NCBI GenBank assembly: GCA_046590205.1
Contig: JBKJTT010000007.1
Coordinates: 1 to 64,000 of the forward strand
DNA: 64,000 nt
Source of the DNA: DATDEW01 sp046590205
GTDB taxonomy: Bacteria > Bacteroidota > Ignavibacteria > Palsa-1295
Direction: 5' to 3'
A program made the position numbers and the translations under genes. The notes under the pieces are model-generated. The model searched no databases. It saw only the letters and a program-made list of their open reading frames with translations, and was not told where the DNA came from. Below, piece by piece: positions 1 to 8,423 of this stretch (position 1 is its first letter; every line of letters starts with the position of its first letter).

Positions 1-2661
1 CGTACCGGCATCTCTGATACCGATAGCAGCGTTACCAATTGCATTGTTCTCAATAGTTATGTACTGATTCGCCGCTGTATCAATTACCCTGCCCAATGTA
101 AATGAGCTAAAATCATACACATTTGACATTTGGAATACGGTTGATTGGCTGTTCGAGAGATTCCCGTTGCCAATGAGATTCATATTCTTAAACGTCATGT
201 GATGTCTGCCGTGTTGCAGATTAAAGATAGCACCACCGGTAAATGAAGATTGATTATTGATCGTGATAGCCCGTTTATTTAGCTCTGGCCCAATTGAATC
301 CAGTGTCGGGAAGGTTTGATTATTACCATCAAAAACCATCCATGGAGCTGAATTATACCCGAAGTTAAAGCACAGCGGCTTCGTTCCGGTAAAGGTGATC
401 ACTGGGGACACGCCTGGTTTTGGTTTCCACGTAACGATCGCATTTGCGCTCGTACCTTCGATACCGGCAAAATCAATTGCGGCAAGACCAAGAGAAACGG
501 ATGTGTTCCCGTTTTCAGAGTAGTTGTTGTCAGTAAGAATGAGGTTCAAATTGCCACCGATACCTCTATAGCGCATTGAGTCAACAGCACCAGAAATCGT
601 TTTGAAACGACGACCGACGCCAACTTCAATGTTGCCTTTGAGCTTTGGTATAAAGCTAAAGAATGTGCATGCTGTGTCATTTGTTCTGTCGCCATCGTCA
701 GAGAGCAATGAAATAACACAGAGTTTGTAACAACCTGCGGGTATGTTTCTGATGTCAAAAATACCTTGTTTTGCAGGGAAGGCAAATTTCTTCTGTCCTT
801 CGTCAATGTTCAACTCAGGAATTCCGGGGATTGAATCTGCCTGATAGACAAGCGAGTTATCTGAACACTTACGAATCTGAACACGGGCGCGGATATCAAA
901 TAGATCACGCACACCAACTGACTCAAAAATGCCGATAGGTTGGAATGATTTTCCTTCAGGTTTCTCACCATCATCTTCCGGATCAAAGACGGCTACTGCT
1001 TTCACGTCTGCCTCATAACGAACGAAGAGCTTCGATCTGACCGTATCGTTAATACGTAATTGATCTAAGGTAAGAATAGAAATAGCGAGTACTTCATGAT
1101 CACCAATCGTTGTTGGTGTGAAATCACGGAATGTCGTATCACGGTACTGTCCGCTCGTCCAATTCTCAAGCGTAACGGTATCACGATAGACGACCTGCCC
1201 TGACGGGTTTTTTACTACCGCCGTAACTTTACCCGATGGCTGATTAAGAACACCGGAGTTATGAAAGCGCATCGTAATAGGAGTACCTACATTAATAGGG
1301 GTACGCGTTTGGTCCGAAGGATTAAGAACTGCAACTGCGCGCAGATCATGGTCCGGACTGACAGTAATAGTATTCGTGTAGGTATCGTTGCTTGAATTAT
1401 CATCAGGCCATACAGGCGAAGCCGTTATGATCGAGTATTGAATTGTATAGACACCAAACTCTGTCGGCGTAAATGAAGGGAATGTAATTGGCAATCCCGG
1501 TACGAATGTAAATACTGCGGGTATCTGTCCGTTCGCTGACGTTGGATCAGGAAGATCAATCGGAGAATACTTATCGTAAACAATAGTATTTGGAGAGCCA
1601 AGAAGCGTAATCCGAGCACGAACCTGAGCTGAGGTATATGCATTCTTTCCTTCATTCATCAATGTAAATGAAATAGGGATAGCAACGTTCAGACTGCGAA
1701 CAACATTGTCCGGTGGCTGGTTGTTCGGGTTTGAAAGCGTAAGGTCATTATTGAGATAATTTGCAAATTCAAAACCTACTGTTGGTATGACAGCTACTGC
1801 ATTGTTTGCATAAGATGTACGAACATAATGAATACCGTCGGTCATGATCGTATTGGCAGCAGGAACTGACGCTGTCTTAACACCAAGACCGCCGTTACCG
1901 CCGATACCGCCTGTAGTACGAATACCTGCAACAACGCGGTAGTAATCTGTCCAGAAACCGGCAAAAACGTTTGTATATGTCCAATCACCGGAACCGACTG
2001 TTGCTATCGTATTATAATAGAAGCGAATTCTTGTAAAATTTGTCGCCGATCCTTCAAGGAACACGACCTGCCAACTCGCCCTTGTGCCGTTGATATATGC
2101 GCGCATGTTGTTTGCCTCAACCGTAAATGTACGGTTAGGCGCGGTACCTTGTGTCTGATACCATACAGACTTTGTTCCTGTACCGTTCTGTACGCCGAAC
2201 GAACCCCAAGGCACAATAGCATAGTTTGCATTATAGACATAGTTACCAAATCCGGCATTGTAGTTGCCAAATATCTGGTCGTAGTAAAGGGCTGCATCTT
2301 GATTATACTGACCATACTGTGCACCGTAATCATCGGTCTTAGTTAATGGAATACTATTTGTACCGCCAGGTCCGACAAGGAGTACTTGTCCCGCCGACCC
2401 GATACGAATTGTGGACGTTGCCCAACCAAAATAACGAATCGGGAACGGAGTAGAAATTTCCGAAGATAAGCGATAACCCCAAGCGTTATTACGCAAAGTC
2501 ACCAACTCGGCACCTGTATTCTGGATCGAAGTCCATGTATTGGGAATTGTTCTCACAGTCAGTTGCGAGAATGTGAATGTTTGGGCGTCTGCTGTTGAGA
2601 TCGCGCTCAACAAGAGAACCGCCGCAAACATACTAAGCACGAAGGCGTAGATTTTTTTCAT
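1..2661 (-). CDS. Large secreted/surface protein, 3' end outside the window
   Basis: An open reading frame of 887 codons runs off the left edge without a stop. It begins at ATG 2661 with a clear signal peptide (MKKIYAFVLSMFAAVLLLS..., predicted cleavage after ADA near residue 27). The mature part is rich in Asn, Thr and Gly. It contains repeated Ig/CARDB-like beta segments (for example a stretch beginning PINVGTPITMRFHNSG). Near the visible end it has beta-helix-like text (GRRFKTISGAVDSM, then ITINNQSSF and ITIENNAIG), as seen in parallel beta-helix proteins. The C-terminus is not visible, so a T9SS sorting domain is likely but unproven. A Bacteroidota-type promoter lies upstream at 2846-2877. 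I infer a surface or extracellular protein; the function is unknown. Confidence 0.85.
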   Translation of the reverse strand, partial: MKKIYAFVLSMFAAVLLLSAISTADAQTFTFSQLTVRTIPNTWTSIQNTGAELVTLRNNAWGYRLSSEISTPFPIRYFGWATSTIRIGSAGQVLLVGPGGTNSIPLTKTDDYGAQYGQYNQDAALYYDQIFGNYNAGFGNYVYNANYAIVPWGSFGVQNGTGTKSVWYQTQGTAPNRTFTVEANNMRAYINGTRASWQVVFLEGSATNFTRIRFYYNTIATVGSGDWTYTNVFAGFWTDYYRVVAGIRTTGGIGGNGGLGVKTASVPAANTIMTDGIHYVRTSYANNAVAVIPTVGFEFANYLNNDLTLSNPNNQPPDNVVRSLNVAIPISFTLMNEGKNAYTSAQVRARITLLGSPNTIVYDKYSPIDLPDPTSANGQIPAVFTFVPGLPITFPSFTPTEFGVYTIQYSIITASPVWPDDNSSNDTYTNTITVSPDHDLRAVAVLNPSDQTRTPINVGTPITMRFHNSGVLNQPSGKVTAVVKNPSGQVVYRDTVTLENWTSGQYRDTTFRDFTPTTIGDHEVLAISILTLDQLRINDTVRSKLFVRYEADVKAVAVFDPEDDGEKPEGKSFQPIGIFESVGVRDLFDIRARVQIRKCSDNSLVYQADSIPGIPELNIDEGQKKFAFPAKQGIFDIRNIPAGCYKLCVISLLSDDGDRTNDTACTFFSFIPKLKGNIEVGVGRRFKTISGAVDSMRYRGIGGNLNLILTDNNYSENGNTSVSLGLAAIDFAGIEGTSANAIVTWKPKPGVSPVITFTGTKPLCFNFGYNSAPWMVFDGNNQTFPTLDSIGPELNKRAITINNQSSFTGGAIFNLQHGRHHMTFKNMNLIGNGNLSNSQSTVFQMSNVYDFSSFTLGRVIDTAANQYITIENNAIGNAAIGIRDAGT

Positions 2662-2845
2662 AGCGATTTATGAATTTATTATGGAAGTTAATGAATTAAT
2701 TACACTTTTTGGCTGTATCTTTCACGCTCCCTGTCCGCAAAAGACCATTTGCCTGTACCTATGACACGCCATGATTACCGGATGTGACACACCAAATAAA
2801 GAATTTTTGGCATATTCTACCGACAATTAGGCATCATAAAGTCTT

Positions 2846-2877
2846 CAAAGATACGAAATATTTTACCCATCCCCAAA
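2846..2877 (-). promoter_or_regulatory. Bacteroidota-type promoter for the secreted protein gene
   Basis: On the minus strand, TTTG (2874-2877) is followed after exactly 20 bases by TATCTTTG (2846-2853). This is a full match to the Bacteroidota consensus TTTG-N19/20-TANNTTTG. It would start a transcript near 2838 with a leader of about 175 nt before ATG 2661. Confidence 0.7.
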
Positions 2878-2922
2878 AGAAATAACATTTTGGGAATTAT
2901 GTGGAAAGATTTTTATGTTAAC

Positions 2923-2935
2923 AGTAATAATTACT
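2923..2935. promoter_or_regulatory. Candidate Fur/PerR operator (6-1-6 inverted repeat)
   Basis: AGTAAT-A-ATTACT is a perfect 6-1-6 inverted repeat that ends three bases before the preferred ATG (2939) of the PerR-like gene. Fur-superfamily operators (for example the Per box, 7-1-7) have this geometry. The position suggests autoregulation. No binding evidence exists, and the sequence is AT-rich, so chance cannot be excluded. Confidence 0.45.
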
Positions 2936-2938
2936 ATT

Positions 2939-3337
2939 ATGAAAAAAGAGCGTCGCCACTCCAGACAACGTGAGCACATCTATCAACTGGTAGCCAGCTC
3001 CAAGAGTCACCCTTCGGCTGAAGATGTATATTCCGCCGCAAAAGAGCACATTCCTGCCCTTTCGCTTGGGACAGTCTATCGTAATCTGCGTCTATTAGTA
3101 GAAGAAGGAAAACTTCGTGAGGTCACTGTGGAGGGATCTCCGGTTACCCGATTCGATGGAATGGTTCAAGAGCACGAGCATTTTATTTGTACCACATGCG
3201 GGAAGATCAAAGATCTGGAACTGACCCTTCACGAAACGGAGTACCAAAACGTGTCTGCCCATCTTGAAGGCGATATCATCACCTCACACAAACTTTCCTA
3301 TTTCGGGATCTGTAAGGAGTGTAGCGCATTACGCTGA
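2939..3337 (+). CDS. perR: Fur-family regulator, PerR-like
   Basis: A 132-residue Fur-superfamily repressor. The winged-helix region ends in LSLGTVYRNLRLLVEEGKL, and the C-terminal dimerisation part carries the two structural zinc pairs C84-C87 and C125-C128. The regulatory-metal region includes H24, D73 (in TRFDG) and H79/H81. An Asp in the RFD position is the usual PerR signature, where Fur has Glu, so peroxide sensing is more likely than iron sensing. I chose ATG 2939 (MKKERRHS) over the in-frame ATG 2915, because family members start there and a 6-1-6 palindrome sits in the intervening bases. Its stop overlaps the next start by one base. Rubrerythrin downstream supports a peroxide-stress role. 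Confidence 0.85.
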   Translation: MKKERRHSRQREHIYQLVASSKSHPSAEDVYSAAKEHIPALSLGTVYRNLRLLVEEGKLREVTVEGSPVTRFDGMVQEHEHFICTTCGKIKDLELTLHETEYQNVSAHLEGDIITSHKLSYFGICKECSALR

Positions 3338-4641
3338 TGTACCTCAGATCTCTTTCTCGCTCAGTATACACTCTGCCGATGCTAGCAGCAATCATTGCGA
3401 GAGGATTTTCGATCTTGTTCATTGACTTAGAAAAAGCAAACTGGAAGTTCGATAAACCTGACCTTTTGATGGAGTACGGCGTTATCGCACGAAATATACT
3501 AAAAGGGCTTGGATATAGCTATACATGGCTAACATCGACAGGTGACAAGATAACAGTCCCAACCGCATACATGCCGCCTGGACAAGTATTCATCGACTAT
3601 CTATCACTTGCCCTTTTGGGTGACAATACAGTGGGTGTCATAGGAATATTCTCTGTGAACTTGATCATGAGCGTACTCTCGGTCTATCTGATAGGTAAGA
3701 TCACAAAAGAGCTATTTAATGATGATGGTATTGTACGTGTAACTTTATGGATCGCAGCGATCTACCCATTCTTTCTATACACAACTGCCAGCTTTGGAGT
3801 TACTTCTGCGGTTATCTTCATTAACGCGCTGATTTTCTTGAACGTCCTTCGACTGGTCAAATATAATCGGATCAAATATGCTTTGATAGCAGGTATTGGT
3901 TTCGGGCTGCTTCACCTGTTTCGTGGCGAAGCACCGTTATTTTTACTTGTAACAATTATCTTATTGTTGATAAGGTATGGAAAGGTATTGCTACCTAAAG
4001 TCGCAGTAATGACAGTAATTGCACTTGCTATTCTCGCGCCTTGGACAATTCGGAACGCAATTGTATTTGAACGCTTCGTTCCGATCAGTTCGAATGGAGG
4101 TTTTAACTTCTGGCGTGGGAATAATGCTATGACCGTGGGCAGTCCTTGGACAGAGAGCGGAGGACCGCTTTGGTCAACAGACGAGTTGTGGGCAAAAGCA
4201 GAAACATATCTAGATTCCGGAGTGGCCTTCGACAAAATGCATTCCAAGATATACTTCAACGATGCAGCACATTGGATAACAAGTAATTCGACAGATGCTC
4301 TTTTGTTATCTCTTAAGAAAGCTCTTATCTTTTGGACCATTGATAGATCAAGCCCGATGGGTGGTAGATGGGAGTACATAGCTATCTATTCTATTACGTT
4401 TATGTTTTTACTCATTGGGATCTATAGCATGAGAAAGAAGTATATGGGTAAGATAGGCATTCAACTCATCATATGTTGGTGTGTGCTTGCAACGCTACTG
4501 GCAATGGTGTTCTTTCCGCTTTCGCGTTTGCAAGTTATTTCAATTGCAACATACTTCCCGATCGTAGGGTATGGGGTATATATCTTAAAACAACGATTTT
4601 TTCTAAACTACCAATTTCACAACGTAACTAAAGGAGACTAA
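3337..4641 (+). CDS. Polytopic membrane glycosyltransferase (GT39/ArnT-like)
   Basis: A 434-residue protein with about ten hydrophobic segments. The first membrane segment is followed by a polar loop with acidic residues and the pattern EYGVIARNILKGLGYSY. This recalls the region after the first membrane helix in dolichyl-phosphate-mannose/ArnT-type GT-C glycosyltransferases, which move sugars from a lipid carrier at the outer face of the inner membrane. Acceptor and donor cannot be read from the sequence. It sits between perR and rubrerythrin. Its start overlaps the perR stop, and the AAAGGAG ribosome-binding site of rubrerythrin lies inside its last codons, so the three genes look co-transcribed. 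A glycosyltransferase is an unexpected member of an oxidative-stress cluster. Confidence 0.7.
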   Translation: MYLRSLSRSVYTLPMLAAIIARGFSILFIDLEKANWKFDKPDLLMEYGVIARNILKGLGYSYTWLTSTGDKITVPTAYMPPGQVFIDYLSLALLGDNTVGVIGIFSVNLIMSVLSVYLIGKITKELFNDDGIVRVTLWIAAIYPFFLYTTASFGVTSAVIFINALIFLNVLRLVKYNRIKYALIAGIGFGLLHLFRGEAPLFLLVTIILLLIRYGKVLLPKVAVMTVIALAILAPWTIRNAIVFERFVPISSNGGFNFWRGNNAMTVGSPWTESGGPLWSTDELWAKAETYLDSGVAFDKMHSKIYFNDAAHWITSNSTDALLLSLKKALIFWTIDRSSPMGGRWEYIAIYSITFMFLLIGIYSMRKKYMGKIGIQLIICWCVLATLLAMVFFPLSRLQVISIATYFPIVGYGVYILKQRFFLNYQFHNVTKGD

Positions 4642-4643
4642 TT

Positions 4644-5063
4644 ATGCCGACATTAGCAGGCACAAAGACACTTGAGAATTTGAAAGAAGGATTTGCCGGT
4701 GAATCACAGGCGAACCGACGCTACCTTTATTTCGCCCGTCAGGCAGACATCGAAGGATATCCGGATGTATCCGGGGTATTCCGCGACACAGCCGAAGGCG
4801 AAACAGGTCATGCGTTCGGACATCTGGAGTTCATCGCAGAAGTAGGTGACCCCGCAACGGGCAAGCCAATCGGCGACACAAAAACGAACCTCGTTGCTGC
4901 TATCGCAGGCGAGACCTACGAGTATTCAGAAATGTACCCCGGCTTCGCACGCACAGCTCGCGAAGAGGGCTTCGAGGAAGTATCTGAATGGTTCGAGACT
5001 CTTGCAAGAGCAGAGAAGAGCCATGCAGGTCGCTTCCAAAAGGCACATGATACACTTTCATAA
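4644..5063 (+). CDS. Rubrerythrin (ferritin-like domain only)
   Basis: A 139-residue di-iron four-helix protein that detoxifies peroxide in the cytoplasm. The two metal-binding half-motifs are visible: E20 (FAGES) with E53/H56 (EGETGH) in the first half, and E90/E93 with E124/H127 (EKSH) in the second. The usual C-terminal rubredoxin domain (two CxxC) is absent, so electrons must come from a separate donor. The Fe-S protein just downstream is the obvious candidate (inference). A strong AAAGGAG site lies 7 bases upstream of the ATG. Its place in a PerR-like cluster supports peroxide-induced expression. Confidence 0.93.
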   Translation: MPTLAGTKTLENLKEGFAGESQANRRYLYFARQADIEGYPDVSGVFRDTAEGETGHAFGHLEFIAEVGDPATGKPIGDTKTNLVAAIAGETYEYSEMYPGFARTAREEGFEEVSEWFETLARAEKSHAGRFQKAHDTLS

Positions 5064-5142
5064 ATAGTATTACCGCAAGCTGTGAAGTCATCTTCGCGGC
5101 TTGCGGTTAGTTTTCACGGTTAATAATTCATCATTTCTTCCT

Positions 5143-6468
5143 ATGATGCGTTTCGATCCGCACGACCCGAAGTATTGGGATAAGAAAGAGCTGCAATCAG
5201 AGTTTACAAAAGTCGTTGACATTTGTAACGGATGTCGCTTATGCGATAATCTCTGCACGCCGTTCGTCGATCTCTTCGATAGGATCGACGCGGAAGATGA
5301 TAAGCTCACGGCAAAAGGTATCGGGCATGAGAATCCCGTCATGGAGTTGACGAAGACCGATTATAAGAATGTCGTTGATTACTGCTATCAGTGCAAACTC
5401 TGCTATCCGAAGTGCCCGTACACTCCGCCGCATGAGTACCAGCTTGATTTCCCGCGTCTGCTCCTTCGCGCACAAGCAATAGAAGTAAAAGAAAATCATA
5501 AATCATTTAAAGAGAGTCTGCGTGATAATTTTTTAGGTGATGCAGACCGCACCGGTGAGATAGCCGAGAAGCTTACGGGTATTGTGAACTGGGCGAACAA
5601 TAATCCTACCGCACGCATAATGATGGAAGCTACACTCGGCATTCATCGTGATAAGAAATTACCTGTCTATCAGGAAGAGACATTCCGAAGCTGGTACGAT
5701 AATCATCCGATAGCAAAGAAGCCTGAGCCAACCGACAAGGTCGCTCTCTTCTATACATGTATGGTCAATAGTAACAAGCCGTGGATAGGCAAGCAGTTCG
5801 TTGAGATACTTGAAAATCACAATATCGAGATACTCGTACCGGAGCAAGAATGCTGCGGTATGCCCGAGCTTGGTACAGGCGAACTCGAACGTGTCTATGC
5901 AAAAGTTAATCGCAATGTGAAGCGTCTCTCTTCTCTTGTTGATGCTGGATATAAGATCATCGCTATGAGCCCAAGCTGCTCAATGATGTTGCGCGAAGAG
6001 TATGTACTTTACGCTTCGGATAAGGTCGGCGCGCAGAAGATAAAAGAGAACATGGCTGACCCTTGCGAGTACTTGATGCAGTTACATCGCAAGAAGATAC
6101 TCAAGACTGATTTCCCTGTGCAAGCCGCAGAGAAGATAACATATCATGTGCCGTGCCACCTCAAGGTGCAAAACATCGGCTTCCAGTCGCGTGACCTCTT
6201 GAAGTTATTGCCGAACACACAAGTCCAGACCGTTCAGCAATGTTCAGGACATGACGGCTCATTCTCGATGAAGAAAGAGTATTATCAAATATCACTTCAC
6301 GAAGGGCGCAAACTTTTCAAGGCAATTGAAAAAGAAAAACCCGCAGTCGTAGCAAGCGATTGTTCGCTGGCACATCTTCATATCGAAGAAGGGACTGACG
6401 AACAAGCATTGCATCCGATAGAGATTATCTATAAAGCAATGGGATTGACCCAGTTTATAAACAAATAG
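5143..6468 (+). CDS. Fe-S oxidoreductase of the HdrD/GlpC type (two 4Fe-4S plus CCG domains)
   Basis: About 441 residues. Two ferredoxin-type clusters are visible: C28-C31-C34-C38 (CNGCRLCDNLC) and C81-C84-C87-C91 (CYQCKLCYPKC). They are followed by two cysteine-rich CCG-type domains, the first containing EQECCGMPELG and the second HVPCHLKVQNIG with CSG in place of CCG. This is the layout of heterodisulfide-reductase D-like and GlpC-like electron carriers. ATG 5143 or 5146 is preferred over an upstream in-frame TTG (5101), because the intervening residues are not family-like. Rubrerythrin, this protein and DUF3501 commonly occur together in bacteria, so it probably feeds electrons to rubrerythrin. 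That partner assignment is inference. Confidence 0.85.
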   Translation: MMRFDPHDPKYWDKKELQSEFTKVVDICNGCRLCDNLCTPFVDLFDRIDAEDDKLTAKGIGHENPVMELTKTDYKNVVDYCYQCKLCYPKCPYTPPHEYQLDFPRLLLRAQAIEVKENHKSFKESLRDNFLGDADRTGEIAEKLTGIVNWANNNPTARIMMEATLGIHRDKKLPVYQEETFRSWYDNHPIAKKPEPTDKVALFYTCMVNSNKPWIGKQFVEILENHNIEILVPEQECCGMPELGTGELERVYAKVNRNVKRLSSLVDAGYKIIAMSPSCSMMLREEYVLYASDKVGAQKIKENMADPCEYLMQLHRKKILKTDFPVQAAEKITYHVPCHLKVQNIGFQSRDLLKLLPNTQVQTVQQCSGHDGSFSMKKEYYQISLHEGRKLFKAIEKEKPAVVASDCSLAHLHIEEGTDEQALHPIEIIYKAMGLTQFINK

Positions 6469-6476
6469 CTAGACGT

Positions 6477-6583
6477 GTCATTGCGAGGAGTGGCTTTAGC
6501 CCGACGAAGCAATCTAAAATCTCGGAATTCGGACAACCTCGATATTTTAGATTGCTTCGCTCCCTTCGGTCGCTCGCAATGAC
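6477..6583. repeat. Palindromic intergenic repeat, copy 1
   Basis: A 107-bp element bounded by the perfect 11-bp inverted ends GTCATTGCGAG (6477-6487) and CTCGCAATGAC (6573-6583). A second, inner 16-bp perfect inverted pair is CGAAGCAATCTAAAAT / ATTTTAGATTGCTTCG. A second full copy in opposite orientation lies at 47349-47447 and a half copy at 51205-51269. All three are intergenic. The element can fold into a long hairpin and probably acts as a REP/MITE-like sequence. Confidence 0.9.
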
Positions 6584-6617
6584 ACAGAACAACACTATAT
6601 TATATGGAAGAGACAAT

Positions 6618-7208
6618 ATGAAACCAATAGCATTTGAAGAAATAAAAAATATCTACGATTACGAAAAAGGACGCGCTGATTTTCGTGCAATGGTCATTAA
6701 TCAGAAGAAGGTACGACGCATCCATCTTGGCGATAAGATGACGCTTGTCTTCGAGAACCGCAACTCCGTCCTCTTTCAGATTCAGGAAATGATTCGCGTC
6801 GAGCGCATTATCACCGATGATGCGATGAAGCATGAAGTCGAGGCATACAATGTGCTCGTACCCGGGACGAACGAACTCTCCGCAACGCTCCTGATCGATA
6901 TTAACGACCCTGCCCTCATCAAGCCCGTGCTTGATTCGCTCGTCGGATTGAATAAAGACAGCTTCTTCGTTGCTATCGGGGATAGACGCTTCCTCGCAAC
7001 ATTCGATGAAGGACAAGCAGAGGACGACCGCATCAGTGCGGTTCAGTACCTGAAATGGCGATTGGATGAAGAAGCTGTTAAAGGATTTGCTGACCCGAAA
7101 CAAACGGTGTCGCTAATCTGTACACATCCGAATTATTCTTTCGAGGTAGCGTTATCACCTGATACCAGAGCCGCTCTTTTACGCGACTTAACTGAATCCG
7201 AAGCGTAG
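6618..7208 (+). CDS. DUF3501 family protein
   Basis: A 196-residue soluble protein with no cysteine cluster or membrane segment. I recognise it as DUF3501, a family of unknown function that is regularly encoded beside rubrerythrin and HdrD/GlpC-like Fe-S proteins, exactly as here. The start is ATG 6618 (MKPIAFEEIKNIYDYEKGR), with GGAAGAG about 7 bases upstream. A longer in-frame start at 6552 would translate part of the palindromic repeat and is rejected. It probably helps the rubrerythrin peroxide/redox module; no biochemical role can be read. Confidence 0.8.
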   Translation: MKPIAFEEIKNIYDYEKGRADFRAMVINQKKVRRIHLGDKMTLVFENRNSVLFQIQEMIRVERIITDDAMKHEVEAYNVLVPGTNELSATLLIDINDPALIKPVLDSLVGLNKDSFFVAIGDRRFLATFDEGQAEDDRISAVQYLKWRLDEEAVKGFADPKQTVSLICTHPNYSFEVALSPDTRAALLRDLTESEA

Positions 7209-7236
7209 TTTTGCTTGTAATAAGAAAAAGAACTTT

Positions 7237-7722
7237 ATGATTTACGTAACCCGCAAAGCGCATTTCTCGGCGGCGCACCGCCTCTATAATCCGACGTTCT
7301 CTAACGAGCGCAACGACGCTATTTTTGATAAATGCAATAACCCTCGCGGGCATGGGCATAATTATACCATTGAGGTAACGGTAGCGGGTATCCCCGATCC
7401 GCTGACGGGCTACGTCATAGACCTCAAGAAGCTTGCCGCATTTATTGACGAGCTGATTCTTGATAAGGTTGACCATAAGCATCTTAACTACGATGTCGAG
7501 GAGCTTCGCGGCATCATCCCAACTGCAGAGAACATCGCCATTGTCTTTTGGCAGATACTTGCGCCGAAGATAACTGAAGGCAAACTGCATTCGATTAAAG
7601 TTTTTGAGAGTGATAATAACTTCGTCGAGTATCTTGGCGAACCTGTTGGTTCTATCCCGAGATACAACGACGACGCAAAACACGCGCAGCGTGATGAAGT
7701 AGAACTTGAGACGTATGTATAA
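7237..7722 (+). CDS. 6-pyruvoyl-tetrahydropterin synthase / QueD family
   Basis: A 161-residue homologue of PTPS/QueD, which acts on 7,8-dihydroneopterin triphosphate. Zinc ligands are H14 (SAAHRL), H39 and H41 (GHGHNY), and the catalytic Cys is C33 in KCNNPRGHGHNY. Text such as KCNNP-GHGHNY, DHKHLNYDV, TAEN and VFESDNNFVEY follows the animal/BH4-type PTPS pattern more closely than E. coli QueD (from memory). folE starts 3 bp after its stop, so the pair would carry GTP to 6-pyruvoyl-tetrahydropterin. A queuosine role (QueD, 6-carboxytetrahydropterin) remains possible. The other queuosine genes are not nearby. Confidence 0.88.
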   Translation: MIYVTRKAHFSAAHRLYNPTFSNERNDAIFDKCNNPRGHGHNYTIEVTVAGIPDPLTGYVIDLKKLAAFIDELILDKVDHKHLNYDVEELRGIIPTAENIAIVFWQILAPKITEGKLHSIKVFESDNNFVEYLGEPVGSIPRYNDDAKHAQRDEVELETYV

Positions 7723-7725
7723 ATT

Positions 7726-8409
7726 ATGACACCAGTTACGACATTACCCGGTAGAATGGAAGAAGGAGCGAGCGGACTTTCGCTTGCAGAGCTTAGTGAG
7801 CTTGAATATGGCGCAGATGAGATGCCGTACTCGAAAGAAGGATTGGAATCCGACCCCGCACTTCGCGCACTTACGCGTTCGCTTCTTCTCGAGATAGGCG
7901 AAGACCCCGAGCGCGCCGGACTTATCCGCACGCCGCACCGCGTCGCGAAGGCGATGCGCTACCTCACGAGCGGATATGAGATGGACATCGAGAAAGTGCT
8001 CAACGGCGCTATCTTCGACGAAGCATACGACGAGATGGTCATCGTTAAGGACATTGACTTCTTCTCGATGTGCGAACATCACATGCTGCCGTTTTATGGC
8101 AAGGCGCATATTGCATACATCCCGAACGGGAAGATCGTAGGTCTCTCGAAGATACCGCGTATCGTGGAAGTCTTTGCACGGAGATTACAGGTTCAAGAGC
8201 GCATGACCAGACAAATAGCCGATACATTAATGGAGCATCTCGATCCGCTGGGTGTTGCCGTCGTGACCGAAGCGCGACACATGTGCATGATGATGCGCGG
8301 CGTCGAGAAGCAGAACTCTGCCACCACAGCCAGCGCAATGCTCGGCACATTCAAAGAAACCCGCACCAGAGCAGAATTCATGACACTCATTGGAAGTAAG
8401 TTGTCGTAG
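7726..8409 (+). CDS. folE: GTP cyclohydrolase I
   Basis: A 227-residue enzyme that converts GTP to 7,8-dihydroneopterin triphosphate, the entry step to folate, tetrahydropterins and queuosine. Zinc ligands are C116, H119 and C187, in MCEHHMLPF and HMCMMMRG. The substrate region includes GLSKIPRIVEVFARRLQVQE, and the C-terminal core ends EFMTLIGSKLS. The first ~45 residues are a poorly conserved extension, common in bacterial FolE. It is tightly coupled to the PTPS gene upstream. The last 109 bases of this gene recur, diverged, at 8646-8754. Confidence 0.95.
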   Translation: MTPVTTLPGRMEEGASGLSLAELSELEYGADEMPYSKEGLESDPALRALTRSLLLEIGEDPERAGLIRTPHRVAKAMRYLTSGYEMDIEKVLNGAIFDEAYDEMVIVKDIDFFSMCEHHMLPFYGKAHIAYIPNGKIVGLSKIPRIVEVFARRLQVQERMTRQIADTLMEHLDPLGVAVVTEARHMCMMMRGVEKQNSATTASAMLGTFKETRTRAEFMTLIGSKLS

Positions 8410-8423
8410 GGGGATTAACATAT

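Noticed and set aside
3912..4379. 155-codon minus-strand frame inside the glycosyltransferase gene
   Set aside because: Antisense shadow; no recognisable protein features.
6552..6617. Longer N-terminus for the DUF3501 protein
   Set aside because: The extra residues are translated from the right arm of the palindromic repeat. ATG 6618 has a ribosome-binding site and the family start.
7078..7683. 201-codon minus-strand frame opposite the PTPS gene
   Set aside because: It lies wholly antisense to a well-supported enzyme gene and has no motif or start signal.
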